Assembly: GCA_023525715.1 (NCBI GenBank)
Contig: CM042011.1
Span: 372,001-436,000 of the forward strand
Reading direction: 5' to 3'
DNA from: Cichorium intybus
Taxonomy: Eukaryota > Streptophyta > Magnoliopsida > Asterales > Asteraceae
Length of the DNA stretch: 64,000 nt
Positions 35,518 to 48,419 of the stretch are shown here, piece after piece; the stretch's first letter is position 1; the number at the start of each line of letters is the position of its first letter. Both the position numbers and the translations under genes were made by a program. Below the pieces are notes generated by a model. It worked only from the letters and a program-made list of their open reading frames with translations. It did not search any database and was not told where the DNA came from.

Positions 35518-37071
35518 ATGACTGATTCTACTGCTACCTATGCTAACATGCTCAATTATGCCAATCTGATTGGCTCTTCTACCAAAGCTCCAGTTCTTGT
35601 TCCAACCTACTATGATTTCTGGGCTGATCGTATGAGGGATTACCTTGAAGGTCTTGATGAAGAAAAATATATCTGGAGATCTGTCAAAGATGGTCCTCAT
35701 ACAGACATTGAAGGAAGATTTGTAGTAGTTGATGGAGAAGATGCTGAAGTTCTGAGAGCTGCTGATCTGAAGAAAGTTAGAAACGATGAAAGAGCCATGA
35801 GAGAACTCCGAAGTGGACATGGTCCAGATGTTCGACATCACATCTCTGGTGCATAATCTGCCAAAGAGATTTGGGATCGTTTGGCTGTTCATTTTGCTGG
35901 TGACAACGCTCTTCAATAGAGTGTTCTTCAAGAAGTGTTAGCTGACTTCAGTAACTTCAAGCAACAAGAGAATGAATCCCTGGAACAAGCATATGAAAGA
36001 TACATCAAAATGGTGTACGAATTGGAAAAGTATGGGGAAACTCGAAGTCTACAAGAGATCAACATCAAATTTCTCTACAGTTGGAGACCAGAATGGAGAC
36101 CAATCATGTTGATGATCAAATCATATGAAAACATTAACACCTATTCTTTGGCTGCTTCATACAATCTCATCAAATCATACGAACTTGATATTTATGGTAG
36201 AAGAAGTGAGAAGGCTAACTCAAGTTCCTTAGCTCTAGTGTCCAATGTTGATGAAGAAGAAGATAAGGATGAACCTGATGGCTACATGGAAGGAGACAAT
36301 GGTGAAACGATTGCTTTGTATGCTACAAACAATCGAAGATTCAGAAAACCATTTATGAATAAGTCTAACTCAGCAAAACCCTTCGTGAAAACTTTCAACA
36401 AAAACTCTTTCGCTGCAAAACCAAAACCTGAAATCTACACGCCTAAGGAGGAAACTGTGAAGTCTTCCACTCCGAAGCCTACTGAGACAAAGACTTCGGA
36501 TACACCAAAAGACAGATCTGAAGAAAAGAAAATTGCTGGTGACTCTGGCTTTGACTGTAACTATTGCCATGGTAAAAATCATTTCGCAAAAGATGGCATG
36601 CTTCGTAAACGAAATGAAAAACAAACTCAAGTGAAAGATGAGGCTTACTATGCAAGAAAGATGGAAGAAGTGAGAGAGAAAACCAAAGATCTGGCCGTAA
36701 TGGCTTCAGAAGACAGAATGGGAACTTACAAAATCTGGTCATCTAACTCCGAAGACGAGGAAGTAAGAAAGCCAACTCATAGTGCATTCATTGCCTATGA
36801 TGATGGTAAGAGCTTTCCGAAGGATACCTTAGAGGAGAGTGAAGCTGAAGGAGACTTGAATGATGAAGGATTTGAAGATATTGACAATGTGGATTCAGAA
36901 GTGAAGAAAGTACTTGATGCAGAAGTTTCGAAGGCCTGGACTGATGACTCTTCGGATGATGAAGAGGATGTTTGCTTCATGGCGAAGGACTCACGCCTAC
37001 CCATTCCAGAACAGGTATCCAAACTTCTCTTATCTTTAAAATTCATGTATCAAAATTTTCTGATGATATAA
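35518..37071 (+). pseudogene. Copia gag, inactivated
   Basis: One frame runs the whole length but is cut by TAA 35854-35856 and TAG 35917-35919; downstream of them the Gag text continues (SVLQEVLADFSNF, YIKMVYELEKYG, RPEWRPIMLMIKSYENI). The zinc knuckle reads CNYCHGKNHFAKDG: the fourth ligand, normally Cys, is Gly (GGC 36595-36597). A Lys/Glu-rich tail follows. The start MTDSTATYANMLNYAN fits the family. Gag would form the virus-like particle; this copy cannot. Confidence 0.85.
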
Positions 37072-38959
37072 ATGAAATAACACGTGATTGCTCAGTGATG
37101 AACAAATTGCTAATTGATGCTAAAAATAGGGCAAAGATCAGTGAGCAGGAGATTCTACAATTGAGGGGGAGAGTTGAGAGTCTGAAGCTATCCCTAGAAA
37201 AAGCCGATTTAAGAATCTCAGTGTTAGAGGAGAACATAGAGAAACATTTGAATAATAATGATGTAATTCTGAGACAACGTAATATCTTTTGTGAAACTGT
37301 TAGACGTTTGTATGCTCATATTACTCATATTTATCACTCTGCTGTTGTTTGCAATGTTCAACATAGACAACTATGGCCTTTTCTTGAGTTTAAGCTTAAA
37401 GATGTTGATAGTATTTCATATGAATGTAAATCAATAGTGTCTAGGTCCGAATTCACTAATACTTCGTATAAGCATGGCTTGATTTCTGTTGAAAAACACT
37501 TAACTGGTGAAAACATGTTGAAATTACTGCCAAAAGAAATCCCATTGTTGCAAAGAAATGTTCCCCAAATTGAAAACAAATCAGAAATCACTGTTGATAC
37601 TGAGTCTGAAAAGGATTCTGAATGTGATTCGGATATGGAGGAGATTGATTGTTCTTCTTTGTCTAAAATAACATCATCCTCCGCATCCGCATTACCCTCC
37701 GAAGACATCTCACAACTATCTTCGGTTGACAAAGGCAAAACCAAAATGGATTGTGAAAATGAAACTTCGGAAAACAAGGAAATTGTTAAAAACAAAACTT
37801 AAATTTCTGATGAATGTGTGTCATATGAAGATTATCTCAAAGACAGTTCAAAAAGATTAGTCCATGTTGCTTGTATCTATCCCAAGATTTCGTACTTTAA
37901 AAATTCTATTTTTGTGAAGCCTGGTGGCATGCTTTTAATTGACAATGACTTGAAAAAGATTGTTGAGGAGGATAATTCCACAGTAACTGAGGAAGGATTC
38001 TTCTCATCTTCAAAAATGATTGAAATCAAATGAATGAGAATATGGAAGTAAAAATCAATGTGAGAAAACAAGAATTGTATGGTCACAACATTTACAATCA
38101 TTTATGTTATGAACATGACAATATTCCAAAGAACTTGACACATCTTCTCAATACCAAAAATGATAATCACATTTACACTAACAGAATTTACAAACAAATT
38201 CAAGTTATGGACAAACCCATAGCTTCGAAGATGTATGTTTTTCAGTTAATGGAATCCTGTGAAAGTGTACCTCTTTCACAATCTTTTGAAAATACTGTTT
38301 CAAAACCAAAGAATGATGTTTCCAAACCCAAAGTACAAACACCTCAAATCTTGAAACGACCAACAGTTCAAAACTTCTCATCCACCTCCAAAACAAAACC
38401 AACAGTTGTAATTACAAAACCAATTCAAAAACCAACTGTTGAGAAGTTCAAATCGAAACAAAATCAAAATCTTGTAAAAAGAAAATTACCCTTCGTACCA
38501 ACAAAACCTGTTGATACGAAGCCTTCCACTTCTGGAACAAAACCTCTTGATGCAAAGAACTTAAGGGAAAAACAACCTTCAAAACCATGTTTTGCTCCAA
38601 CTAAACCAAATTTTCCAAATCCCAAATTTTAGAAACCAACAAAGAAATCATTTTCAAAAGGTACAAATCTGATTGATACATTCCATTAGTGGCTAGACAA
38701 AAATTTGGGTCTGTTTAAAGATAAAAATATTTCATTAAATGATTTCAAACTTGCATACGAAGAGTACCTATGTACTTCTACTCTATGCAGTTCAATTTCA
38801 AGGAAATCAACAATCGAAAACTCAAAACAAAACTGGAAGAGGGATGACCTGAAGGAAAACTTAATTCCAAAATCAAAATCCTCAAGGTCATCAAATCATT
38901 CAAAAAATTTTAAAACCAAGAAAACTTCAAATTCCTCTAAGTCAAAATCATCAAAGTAA
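36972..38959 (+). pseudogene. Copia inter-domain region (coiled coil and Lys/Pro-rich spacer), inactivated
   Basis: Reading shifts frame near 37000 and again near 38030, with in-frame stops at 37800, 38630 and 38684. The first part (37080-37260) is a coiled coil (EILQLRGRVESLKLSLEKAD). The later part is repetitive TKP/SKP text. SIRE-type copia polyproteins carry such a long spacer between the zinc knuckle and protease. Confidence 0.65.
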
Positions 38960-39190
38960 ATATGGGTTCCGAAGACCTCAAGTATTTCAATCTCTTCGGA
39001 CTCATCAATACTAACCAAAAGCTCTTCGGAATCATTTTCTGGTTCATCTTGTTCGTCACATGAGACTTCTGAGAATATGATCAATCTAAATGCTAATGAA
39101 ATATCCGAAGAGGCTGTTGAGAAGTGGATTCATGAATCCTTTGCTTACCCTAAGGACCCAAGATTGATTGGGTACCAACACCTTCTTGAT

Positions 39191-39840
39191 TGATTGCAGG
39201 TTATGTCAAATGAGTGGTACGATGCAAAATGGTACATAGATAGTGGCTGCTCAAGACATATGACAGGAAAAAGGGAGTACCTCAGGGATTACAGAACATT
39301 GGATGATGCAGGAATGTTCACTTCGGTAACAACGAAACTTGTCCAATTCGGGGTTATGGCAAAATCACAAATGGGCAGTTCACAATTAACTGAGTGGAAT
39401 TTGTAGAAGGTTTAAAGCACAATCTTGTGAGCATCTCTCAACTGGTGGTTGGAACTGGAAATGCTGTTACATTCAACAACCAAGGGAGTGTCATCACGAA
39501 GTCTTATTGAAATCAGAAAGAAAGGGATCAATGTTTCCCTTGAATCTAAAGCCAGTGACTGGTAGGCAATCATTATGTCTTCTATCCAAAGCCAACTCAG
39601 ATGTCAACTGGTTATGGCACCAAAGACTTGCTCACCTAAACTTTAAAGACTTGGTGGCAATGGATTTGGTTCGTGGAATTCCTGCTTTCAAATTCGATAA
39701 CGACTCACTTTGTTCTGCTTGTGAGCATGGCAAGCAAACAAAACAAAGGCATCCAACTATGATCAACCCTAAAATCACCGAACAACTTTCATTACTTTAC
39801 ATGGTCCATCCGCAGTGGAGTCAATTTTGAAGAAAAAGTA
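39191..39840 (+). pseudogene. Copia protease and GAG-pre-integrase, inactivated
   Basis: Protease active-site text WYIDSGCSRHMTG (from about 39221) carries the DSG triad. The frame is lost near 39350. A second segment in another frame gives the pre-integrase zinc region: LWHQRLAHLNFKDLV and CSACEHGKQTK (HxxxH... CxxC). Frameshifts and a stop at 39404 separate the pieces. Confidence 0.85.
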
Positions 39841-40484
39841 TATTCTTGTGATTGTTGATGACTATTCAAGGTTCACTTGGTGTTATTCTTAAGAAACAAG
39901 TCTGATGCAGCTGAAGAAATCATAAATTTCATCAAGAAAATGGAAGTAATGCTCAACAAGAAAGTTCGAACTGTACACAGTGATAATGGTTCGGAGTTCA
40001 AAAATCAAACTCTTGATGGATTTCTGAAGACAAAGGGAATAAGTCACAACTTCTCAGCACCATATACTCCTCAACAAAATGCTATTGTAGAAAGAAGAAA
40101 TCGCTCTTTGTGTGAAGCAGCAAGAACTATGCTTAACTTTGCAAATTTGCCCATGTACTTTTGGGCCGAAACCATTTCTACAGCTTCCTTCACTCAAAAC
40201 GGATCATACATCCACAAGAGGTTTCATATTACACCTTATGAAGTACTCAACCGAAGAAAACCCAATGTCAAGTTTCTTCATATCTTCAGTTGTAGGTGTT
40301 TTATTTTGAACTTAAAAGATCATTTGACAAAATTCAATGACAAATCAGAAGAAGGGATTTTTCTTGGTTATTCACAAGATTCAAAGGCTTATAGAGTTAT
40401 GAACAAGAGGACTCGTAAAATAGAAGAAACCTTCAACCTCTTGTTTGATGACTATTGCATCAAGAAGACTTTGCATCCTTTCCC
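39836..40484 (+). pseudogene. Copia integrase core, interrupted by an LTR insertion
   Basis: The DDE triad can be followed: ILVIVDDYSRFTW (first D, frame broken just after it by a one-base loss near 39880), TVHSDNGSEFKN (second D) and PQQNAIVERRNRSL (E). It ends LLFDDYCIKKTLHPFP, where the 40490-43522 LTR is inserted. Confidence 0.88.
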
Positions 40485-40489
40485 AATGT
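40485..40489 (+). repeat. Target-site duplication AATGT, left copy
   Basis: Identical to 43523-43527, directly flanking the LTR on both sides. Confidence 0.93.
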
Positions 40490-43400
40490 TGTAACGACCC
40501 AAATTTAATAATATAAATATATAAAACAAGGTGTGTATAATTTAAAGTTTTATGCATATTTTATAAGAAAGTATGTTTTTAAGGGTAAATTAGTCATTTT
40601 ACCATGAAAAGGGTAATTTGGTCATTTGACCATATATAAGAATTATTATAAAAGTATAATTCTAGTTTGGACTAAAAATGTAAGAAATATAGCTTTATGT
40701 GGCCAAACTTAATGTTGGTGTCAAAATTCTAAGGAATGAAAGTTTAGGGACTAAAACTATAAATATGGAAAATATAAAAATGAGAAAATATATCATTAAT
40801 GATCATAATTTCTGAAGAGAGTTCTAGAGATTACGGGAGAGAGCGAGATAGCATCGGAGAAGAGAAGGATTTCTGGAAATTCTTGCAAGAAATTGAAGTT
40901 AGAATTGAGGGTTTCCAAGCAAACAAGGTAAGAACTTCATGTTCTAAGCTTATTTCATCCAAGACTTGAACGGGAATTGGGCACTTGATTTCTGATTTTT
41001 TTGAAATCATGGTTCTAGTGAAATCATCTAAACCATCTTGCTCAAAATCATCAAGTAAACATGTTCTAATCCTTGAACATGTTGAAAATCAAGAAAAGAT
41101 GATTTTTGCTCAAGAACCCTAAGTCACGGGTTTGAAAGTTCAGATGGTTTTAATTAATCTAAGATGTTAGAAATGATGAAAGAAACTTGTATTAATAAGT
41201 AATTCAATGAAATTGAAGATTTAATCCCAAAAATGATGAAATGGGTTTTTAGCTCAAGAACCCTAGAAATGGGTTAACGAGTTGAAACTGATTTCATATA
41301 GTTCTAATAGTTTTGTTAAGTCAAATATGACATAAAAGAAGTAAGAAATCAGTTCTTAAGCTTGAAAATTCAATACAATGGTTTTTGGTGAAAAATGGTG
41401 TTTTCGGAAGAATTTCCAAATTTATAAAGATGATTTGATGATTTTGAAGCTTAAAATTTAGTACAAGTTGGTATTTAGGGCCTGGAAATGACCCTAAACC
41501 AATTAAGTCAAGTATTAAGAACATATCTTAAAATCATCAAAGTATGTTGCTATTGTTGAAAAATTGAAATTTTGTTCAAAAGCTTTAGAAATCAATTTTA
41601 CTTGATCAAATTAATTCTAAGAGGTTTTAATGAGTTCCATATGTGGTAGTTGTTAAAATAAAGCAGTAGAAGTGATTAATTTCGAACAAATTCGGTTTTT
41701 GGATCAAAAATGCAAAAACGGGAATGTTTGGAAAAGTAATCAAAATCTATGATTTTTATGGTTAAAAGCATGAAGTAAATGAATGGTTTTGGTCTTGGAA
41801 CAAACCCTAGGGATTAAGACGTGAATTAAGGGCTTAATAAAGGAAAATGGAAATTTGTAGCATAAAAATCGGGAGATTCTGGACTGCTGTTCAGCAGGCG
41901 CGGTGCGCCCCTCACCTGGGCGCGGTGCGCCACTGCGGCAGAGTGAAAATGCAGTTTTTCTTCAAGTCTCCTGCCAAGTGATTTTAGTTTTTGAGATTTT
42001 ATTCAAAACTTGTCCGTTTGACCTCAAATTTTAAACATAGGTCTAATATGTTGTGAAACTTCATGAAAAATTGTCGGAATCGAAATACGACCCCCCGAGG
42101 GTACTGTAGTAAAATACGTATAAAATACGATTTAACTAAAGTTGGTCATTTAAAAGTTATAGACTTATTATGACCTATATTGGTAAAATAAGGACTCTAA
42201 TGAGTTATAAAATCAGCTAGCATGAATGCTAATTTATAACATGTTAATTATAGGTTCATGCCAAGAGATTAGTTAATCACAAAAGAGTATGAATACAAGG
42301 AATGTGTAGTCAATCTTCTAGCAATACATGAGGTGAGTACATGCAGTATTTTTACCCATTCTGGGGTACATGGCAAGTAAGTATTTTCAATATTTCTTAT
42401 AAAATTTCTATATGTGAAATTATATGCAAGAGTATTATCTCTAACTCGTTTGTGAAAGTATAATGTTATATTTGAAGTTATATTTTGGTCTATGAACCAA
42501 ATATGTGAAAGTATATGTTTAATACAAGTTATACATGTTTGAAAGTATGGACAGGCATATAGCCATAAAATGTTTAAGAAGTATGTTTTGGTTACAAACT
42601 TTATATGTTTTCAAGTATGAAAAGGGCATATAGCCACAATATGTTTGGAAAGTTATGTATTTGGCATCTAGACATAAAGACATAGAATGATGTAGTTTGG
42701 CATTTAGCCACAAGTTATATGTTTATGAGAAATGTTCAAGCTAGCAGCAAGTTTTTGTACGACTGGTAATTGTAGCAAGCAGCGTTAGTAAGGGAACTAT
42801 GTTCCAACCTACCCGGGTTAGGTAAGGGGTCTACTGGGGACAAGCCCCATCGCGAAGTAGATCGCCTCAGCACTTCTATGGTGAGGATTGATCCGTTCTT
42901 TCTAGCCATAGAGAATTGGGGTATCACTTATAGTGATTAAAGCCCTAACTATAAAAAATCCAGCAAGCTTATAAAACCGGTCAAAGAAAATAAGAATGCT
43001 ATTATTTTCATAAAATATGTCATAGAATGATTTTTGGGAAGTAAAGAGTTATATTATGTTGCTATTATAAAGTTTTGAAAGAAGATAATTATGCAAGGTA
43101 TGATATGTAATGATTTTTAAAAGAATAAAGAACTATGGTATGTTAGTATTTTAAAACTTTGAAAGATGTTTATGTCATAAGTTTTATATAAAGATTGGAA
43201 AATAAGTTAAAGGTTTGAGTCTAAAACTCATGTAACTCACGAGACAATTTTTGTCTTACGTATTCTATGTTTTGCCATGTATTCCAGGTCAATATAAGTT
43301 GCTATTAATGGGATGAAGTTTAGCTGGAGTGGAGCTTAAGTTAGCTCCTATATTGGACTCAAGGTTAAATCCTTTCTGCTTACTATGGTTAGCTTGATAT

Positions 43401-43522
43401 GAATTTGTACACCCACTGTTTTAAGCATTTAAATTATCGGTTTTTGATAAACCGTATTTTTGTATTCATGTATTTATACGAAAAACCATAGTATTTGCAA
43501 ACAGTAGAAATGGGGTGTCACA
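40490..43522 (+). mobile_element. Solo LTR of a Ty3 chromovirus-like (Tekay/Del type) element, 3033 bp
   Basis: Starts TGTAACGACCC and ends GGGGTGTCACA, with a perfect AATGT duplication on both sides and copia coding text resuming directly after. No primer site, gag or pol lies inside, so this is one LTR left after unequal recombination. Length and the near-terminal phrase ATTCCAGGTCAATATAAGTTG suit the long LTRs of plant Tekay chromoviruses; the lineage is inference. Strand is set by matching the 5'-start convention and could be reversed. Confidence 0.9.
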
Positions 43523-43527
43523 AATGT
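43523..43527 (+). repeat. Target-site duplication AATGT, right copy
   Basis: Matches 40485-40489. Confidence 0.93.
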
Positions 43528-44135
43528 CATCCATCTTTCATAAGCCAATAGTTGATGCATTACCAATCACAACCTTTGATACTGACTTCAGTCTTCTCTT
43601 TGATCCACCTGTGAGGGCTGTGGACTCCGAAGCTAGAGCACCAGACAATCATGTGTCCAAACTGTCCAAGCTTACAGATGGCCCCGAAGACTCTTCAACT
43701 GGCAGTGTTCAAAGACCCTCTTCGGTTGAGGGGGAGCCTTCAGATGGATCTGAAAGAAATTCTGGTTTCGAGGGGGAGCATAACAACACAAGACTCAAAA
43801 ACCCCTCACATGAAATCTCACATATCATGTCCCTGTACCCTTCGGTCCAGGGGGAGCCAGAAATCTCTACTCCAAATGTCTCAACTCCAATCTCTTCGGA
43901 TAATGGCGAAACAACCTCCACACCAACTACTGTCGAGGGGGAGCATACTCTTAACTCTTCTTCACAACTACACACACCTCAAACAAATGTCACAAATTCA
44001 AACAATCACTTAATAACTGATGATTTTCCATCCACTTCGGGATACCCTTCGGATATTTAGGAAATTGATTCTGAAGGACCTCCTGAATTTGATCCAAATT
44101 TTCCTCCTTTGGATAAGTGGACGAAAAATCATCCC
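43528..44135 (+). pseudogene. Copia integrase C-terminal/linker region
   Basis: Continues the interrupted polyprotein: an acidic Ser/Thr/Pro-rich linker with repeated EGEP/EGEH phrases, then PPEFDPNFPPLDKWTKNHP, which in intact SIRE-type elements sits just before reverse transcriptase. A stop lies at 44058. Confidence 0.75.
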
Positions 44136-44470
44136 CCATCACTGTAGCAGCTGTAGCTTGCACTTCGTAGATAATCTGGATTCAAAGCCAATTAAAAGAC
44201 TATGCCATCAACATGAGAAAGATACCCTTGTTTTGTGACTCACAAAGTACCATTCGGATATGTTACAATCCTGTTCAACATTCCAAGATGAAGCATATAG
44301 CTCTTCGCTATCACTTCATCAAAAGTCATGTTGAGGAGGGGAATATAGAAGTTCACTTTGTTCACACAACCGAACATCTGGCAGATATCTTCACAAAAGC
44401 TTTGAATGAAGAGGCATTCACACGAATTGTTCGAGGACTCGGAATGATTGATGGATCCACTCTAACATAA
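44136..44470 (+). pseudogene. Copia RNase H C-terminus, fused after loss of reverse transcriptase
   Basis: Begins within VAAVACTS, typical of RNase H near EAEYVAA, then (after an in-frame TAG near 44168) IIWIQSQLKDY, IPLFCDSQSTIRI, KMKHIALRYHFIKSHVEEG and HLADIFTKAL, ending with a stop at 44470. The whole reverse transcriptase and the start of RNase H, usually about 1.5-2 kb, are missing at 44136-44141. Confidence 0.85.
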
Positions 44471-46715
44471 ACCTCATATTTGCTCTTTCTTACCTTAATC
44501 TTTTCAATTACAAAATAAGACTTTATGTTGTTCCGCAGCACTCCGAAGCCTTTTTCGACGCTTTGGAGCCCATTAGAACAGATATTTCAGTCAAATAAAA
44601 TTTCACAAGTGTCGAAAATCATTGAAACAACAATTGTCTTTATACATCAAGGATAAATATTCTCACAACAAAGAATAATCTTCATGGAAAAACCAAAAAC
44701 AAGTAAAACAAGGACAATTCGCAAAAACTCAAAAGTTCAATTCTCAAATTTCTTGCATAAATGACTAAATTTGACCTTCTTTCTTGAATTAATTGATTAA
44801 AGGACAAAACTTTGATTTTAGATTCTGATAATCATACCTTGTTGCACTAAAAGGTATCTAGGAATCGACTTGAAACATTGGTAAGAAAACAGACTTCGAA
44901 GTGAGGTTAAGGCTGTTTTACAATACGAAGTCTTGTTTGATTTTAATATCCTTAACATCGTGTATATCACTGAGCTTCCTGTTGAACTTGACTCGCTTCA
45001 TTTAAAAATTAATCAAGTAGTTCTTACACTACTCAGGATGAATCAAATATTCCGAAGTTTTCTTCATAAGTGATACCGGCATTGACTGATAAGCAAATTT
45101 AAAACTTTCTTCACTTTTGTTTCAAATTGAACTACATGAGGTTTTTCAAACACAAAGGATTGAACAAACAATACAAAAGCACCATAAAAAGTCATCACAT
45201 GGTGAAAATTTTGACTCTTCGGATATGAGACTCCAAAAAGAAAGAAATGTTTCAACAATGAAAAATTGAAAAACACAAAAGAAAAACAGAAAATCAAAAT
45301 GTCAAAAGAATCATAGACAACAAACAAGTGAAAAGATAAATATAGAGTGCAAAAATAAAAGATAAATCAGCACTCAAAGGCTTATTCTTCTGTCTTGAAT
45401 GACAATACAAGGAACTCCTATAACATAGTCGAGTACCATGTAGAGAATATGAACATTTCAAGTAATCTATCTTAAATGGTAATGTTGGGGTGGTGTACGA
45501 AGCTCAAAGGCTTGTCATCAGAGAAAAGTATCCAAAAACCTCAACCGATGATATGGGATAAATTTTTCAAAATGTTCTTCGAAGTCAATCCAAATCTTCA
45601 CAATATCTTCTGATGCTCAATTCAAAAGTGAAACTTTTCTAAATCTCAATGCAGTGAATGTCACCATCATTTTGTATGAAAATTTTGAAGCATAAAAGAA
45701 AAATCATAACTTCTTGCAAAATGCAAAATTAAGTTCAACTTAGGGTGGTTAGACTTATGCATTTCATGACTGATATTCAATCAAACAGGCTTCGCAATGA
45801 AAAACGGACTTCCAACATGATTTGAATGATTCTGAATGCTAACATGTTAACTCTTCATTTTATAATGATACAAGGAATTCTAGGTCAAATGTCTGATTGC
45901 ATCATCAAAAGTAAAAAAAATTTCAATAAGAACAAAGAACTTCAGTGTACTGATAACATTCTTCACAATAACACTTTATCCGAAGTGTTATCAATACCCT
46001 TCGGAATGTTTCATATCACTTGACCAATTCTAAAACTCTGAAGGATAACAATAATTGTTACACTTATCCTTGTTAGTTCGAAGTCAATTCAATGCAAAAT
46101 GATTTTCACATTTAAGATAACCACAGAGACAAACATTCCTTTAAAATAGGCCGCACCCTCGCGACGCGACCACCCTCTGTCGCAACGCGAACACTGGAAC
46201 TTCAGAACTATAAATAGATGTCTTCTATTGACGTTTTGACACACCATTTTACACCACAACAGTCAAATACTCCAAATCAGATGCAACATCTCGAATTCTC
46301 TTTTAGTTAGTTGTCTAGAACCGATAAATTCTCTATTTCGGTGGTAATTCTTGTAGTTTGTTTAGATAAGTCGAAACGTTAAAAGTACCAAGCAACATGT
46401 CAAGGAACGCCAAGACTATCGCCAAGATCAGCAACCGAATGGAAGGCTAATCTCTTCAGATTACTTCCGGTAATGTTATCATACCTTTAGTGTAACATGT
46501 TTTTACTTTGATTCCGAACAAATGTTTTGCTATTGTAACTATTAAAACTCTCATATCGTTGAAATGCAATTAGTAAATCATTTGTGTTTACTTCTACTTG
46601 TTATCTTATTTTCAAGACATCGTATTATCAACTTATTGTTCGTGCCTACCTCATCTAAATAAAGAGATAAGACGAATAATCGATTAATATACTTTGTGTC
46701 CAATTGATATGATAA
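44471..46715 (+). other. Probable 3' untranslated/env-region remnant of the copia element
   Basis: No domain recognised. CCGAAG/CTTCGG hexamers, typical of this element's LTR and coding region, continue to about 46015, suggesting the element extends that far. No 3' LTR with TGTTGAGTAT was found. From about 46140 the composition changes (GACGCGACC phrases) and the origin is unknown. Confidence 0.4.
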
Positions 46716-46840
46716 TAAGTCATAATGTTAACAAGGTGATTACTAACAAAGAGGTCATGGGTTCAAACCCTGGCACTAACATAACAAGGAGTAGTTTAGG
46801 AGTAGGAGTAGGATAGATTTGCCGTTCAAAAAAAAAAACT
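46716..46840 (+). mobile_element. tRNA-derived SINE-like sequence
   Basis: A Pol III B-box-like GGTTCAAACCC at 46760-46770, an upstream stretch that could hold a degenerate A box, and a 3' tail ending GTTCAAAAAAAAAAACT. This arrangement is typical of plant SINEs. No cloverleaf can be drawn, so it is not a tRNA gene. The 5' end is uncertain. Confidence 0.5.
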
Positions 46841-48419
46841 AGTCTAATAAAATTGTTAGACAAAGACAAATAATTGACTCAACATGTTATGTATTTATCC
46901 ATTTAATAGCAATTGTTAGTAAACTATAATTATGTCAAAATAATTATATCAGAATCATTATAATAAAACATGTGAACCTAATCTTTGATAACTAAACCGG
47001 AAGTAATTCTTTCTCTATTTCAAGTCATTATCAATATTTCAATATTATTGTTATCACAATCAACATTTATTCAACAACTTGTTTAAAGATTAACCACTAA
47101 ATCCCTATGGACTCGACCCCGCTTGCCCTATCTACGTAGTAATAGTGGGTTATAAATTGTTTTTGACGCGTGTGACGATAGCGTTGTCACTTGAGTAGCA
47201 CATCCTTAACACACCAAGTACAACTTATTTAGAACAAACAGCCTCAAACTTTTCGCACATAGATTTGCTTATTTTGTACTAAAAACCTTCATGGACACTT
47301 TTCACTCCAAGTGTCGGTTGAAAAGCTTCTTTGCTTCCGAAGGTTTGTAGATTTTTTTATCCTTTTACTTGGTTGTTGGTTGTCTGATGAAGCTATGCTT
47401 GACTCGATTTTGGACACGACGATGTAGGGGGCATACCAAATAATAGGGTTTTTGTATACAAATTTGAATGTTCATGATTTGACCATTGATTATTAAAATT
47501 ACTTTTTTCTAGGTCTGATAACTCAAAACAAATAACTATTGAATCCTTGTAAGGTGCTAGACTCGCATCGTTCAAACGAGAAACTGTTTCTCGATAATCC
47601 TTATCATCATGTGTACTGACAACATCGGTCAATGTAGCAACATCATCATCTTCAACAAAGTTAAGATTTTCAGGATCAACATAGTGAATATGTGATTGCA
47701 CTATGGTTTCAAGAATAGTAGCATATCCAAGAACACTATGATACTCGAATACATTGAGAGAGATAAAATTACAAAGAATTACATTTATAACATGGATTTA
47801 TCTAATAACCCGGTCTTCAGTTTCACCAAATATAAAAATCAAAAAATATATATTTGACTAAAATTGTACTCTATAATTCTTAACAAAATGTCTAATATGG
47901 TTAATCATCAACAATCTCTTACTTTCCACCGGTGAAAAACTCGCTAGAATGTGAACTCATGGTTTTTTAGTTGAAATCAAATTTTAAAAAACTAATTTTG
48001 TTTTCCAGTTTAATTTAGATAAAGCTACATTCTATAAAAAGTTTATGTACTTTTCGCTGTTAGACTGTCAGAAATCGTAGTTAAATGTCAAAAATAGTAA
48101 TAAAAATGTCAAATGTCGTAGTTAAACTGTCAGAAATGACAATCAAGCTATCATAAATCATAGTCAGATTTTGAAAATTACAGTCAAAATGTTAGAGTTT
48201 CAGATAAAAAAAGGGAAATCGTAGATATTTGCATGAGGAAATCTCATATAGGTCAGAGGAAATCGTGGATTAACATATGCCATTTGCGATTTTATCAAGG
48301 ATAAAATGGCAAAAACCCGAAAAATTATATTTTTGACGAAATTGCAGATCAAATGACAAGACTGAGGCTAGTAAATGTCCACTTGCGAAATCACACGTAC
48401 TACAATTTTGTGCGCTTTG
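46841..48419. other. Intergenic, no gene recognised
   Basis: Contains an acidic 102-residue ORF on the minus strand (47393-47701) without a recognised family, and a stretch at 48060-48260 where AAATCGTAG/TGTCA phrases recur loosely (TCAGAAATCGTAGTTAAATG and variants). The phrase CCCTATGGACTCGACCC near 47104 resembles the leader of large Ty3 elements, but nothing follows it. Confidence 0.35.

Noticed and set aside
40490..43522. An intron between copia integrase segments
   Set aside because: The borders are TG...CA with a 5-bp direct duplication, an LTR insertion rather than GT-AG splicing.
46760..46770. A tRNA gene, because of GGTTCAAACCC
   Set aside because: No acceptor or anticodon stem can be formed and an A-rich tail follows; a SINE fits better.
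47393..47701. A 102-residue acidic minus-strand ORF as a gene
   Set aside because: No recognised family, no supporting splice structure or neighbours; length is possible by chance in this window.
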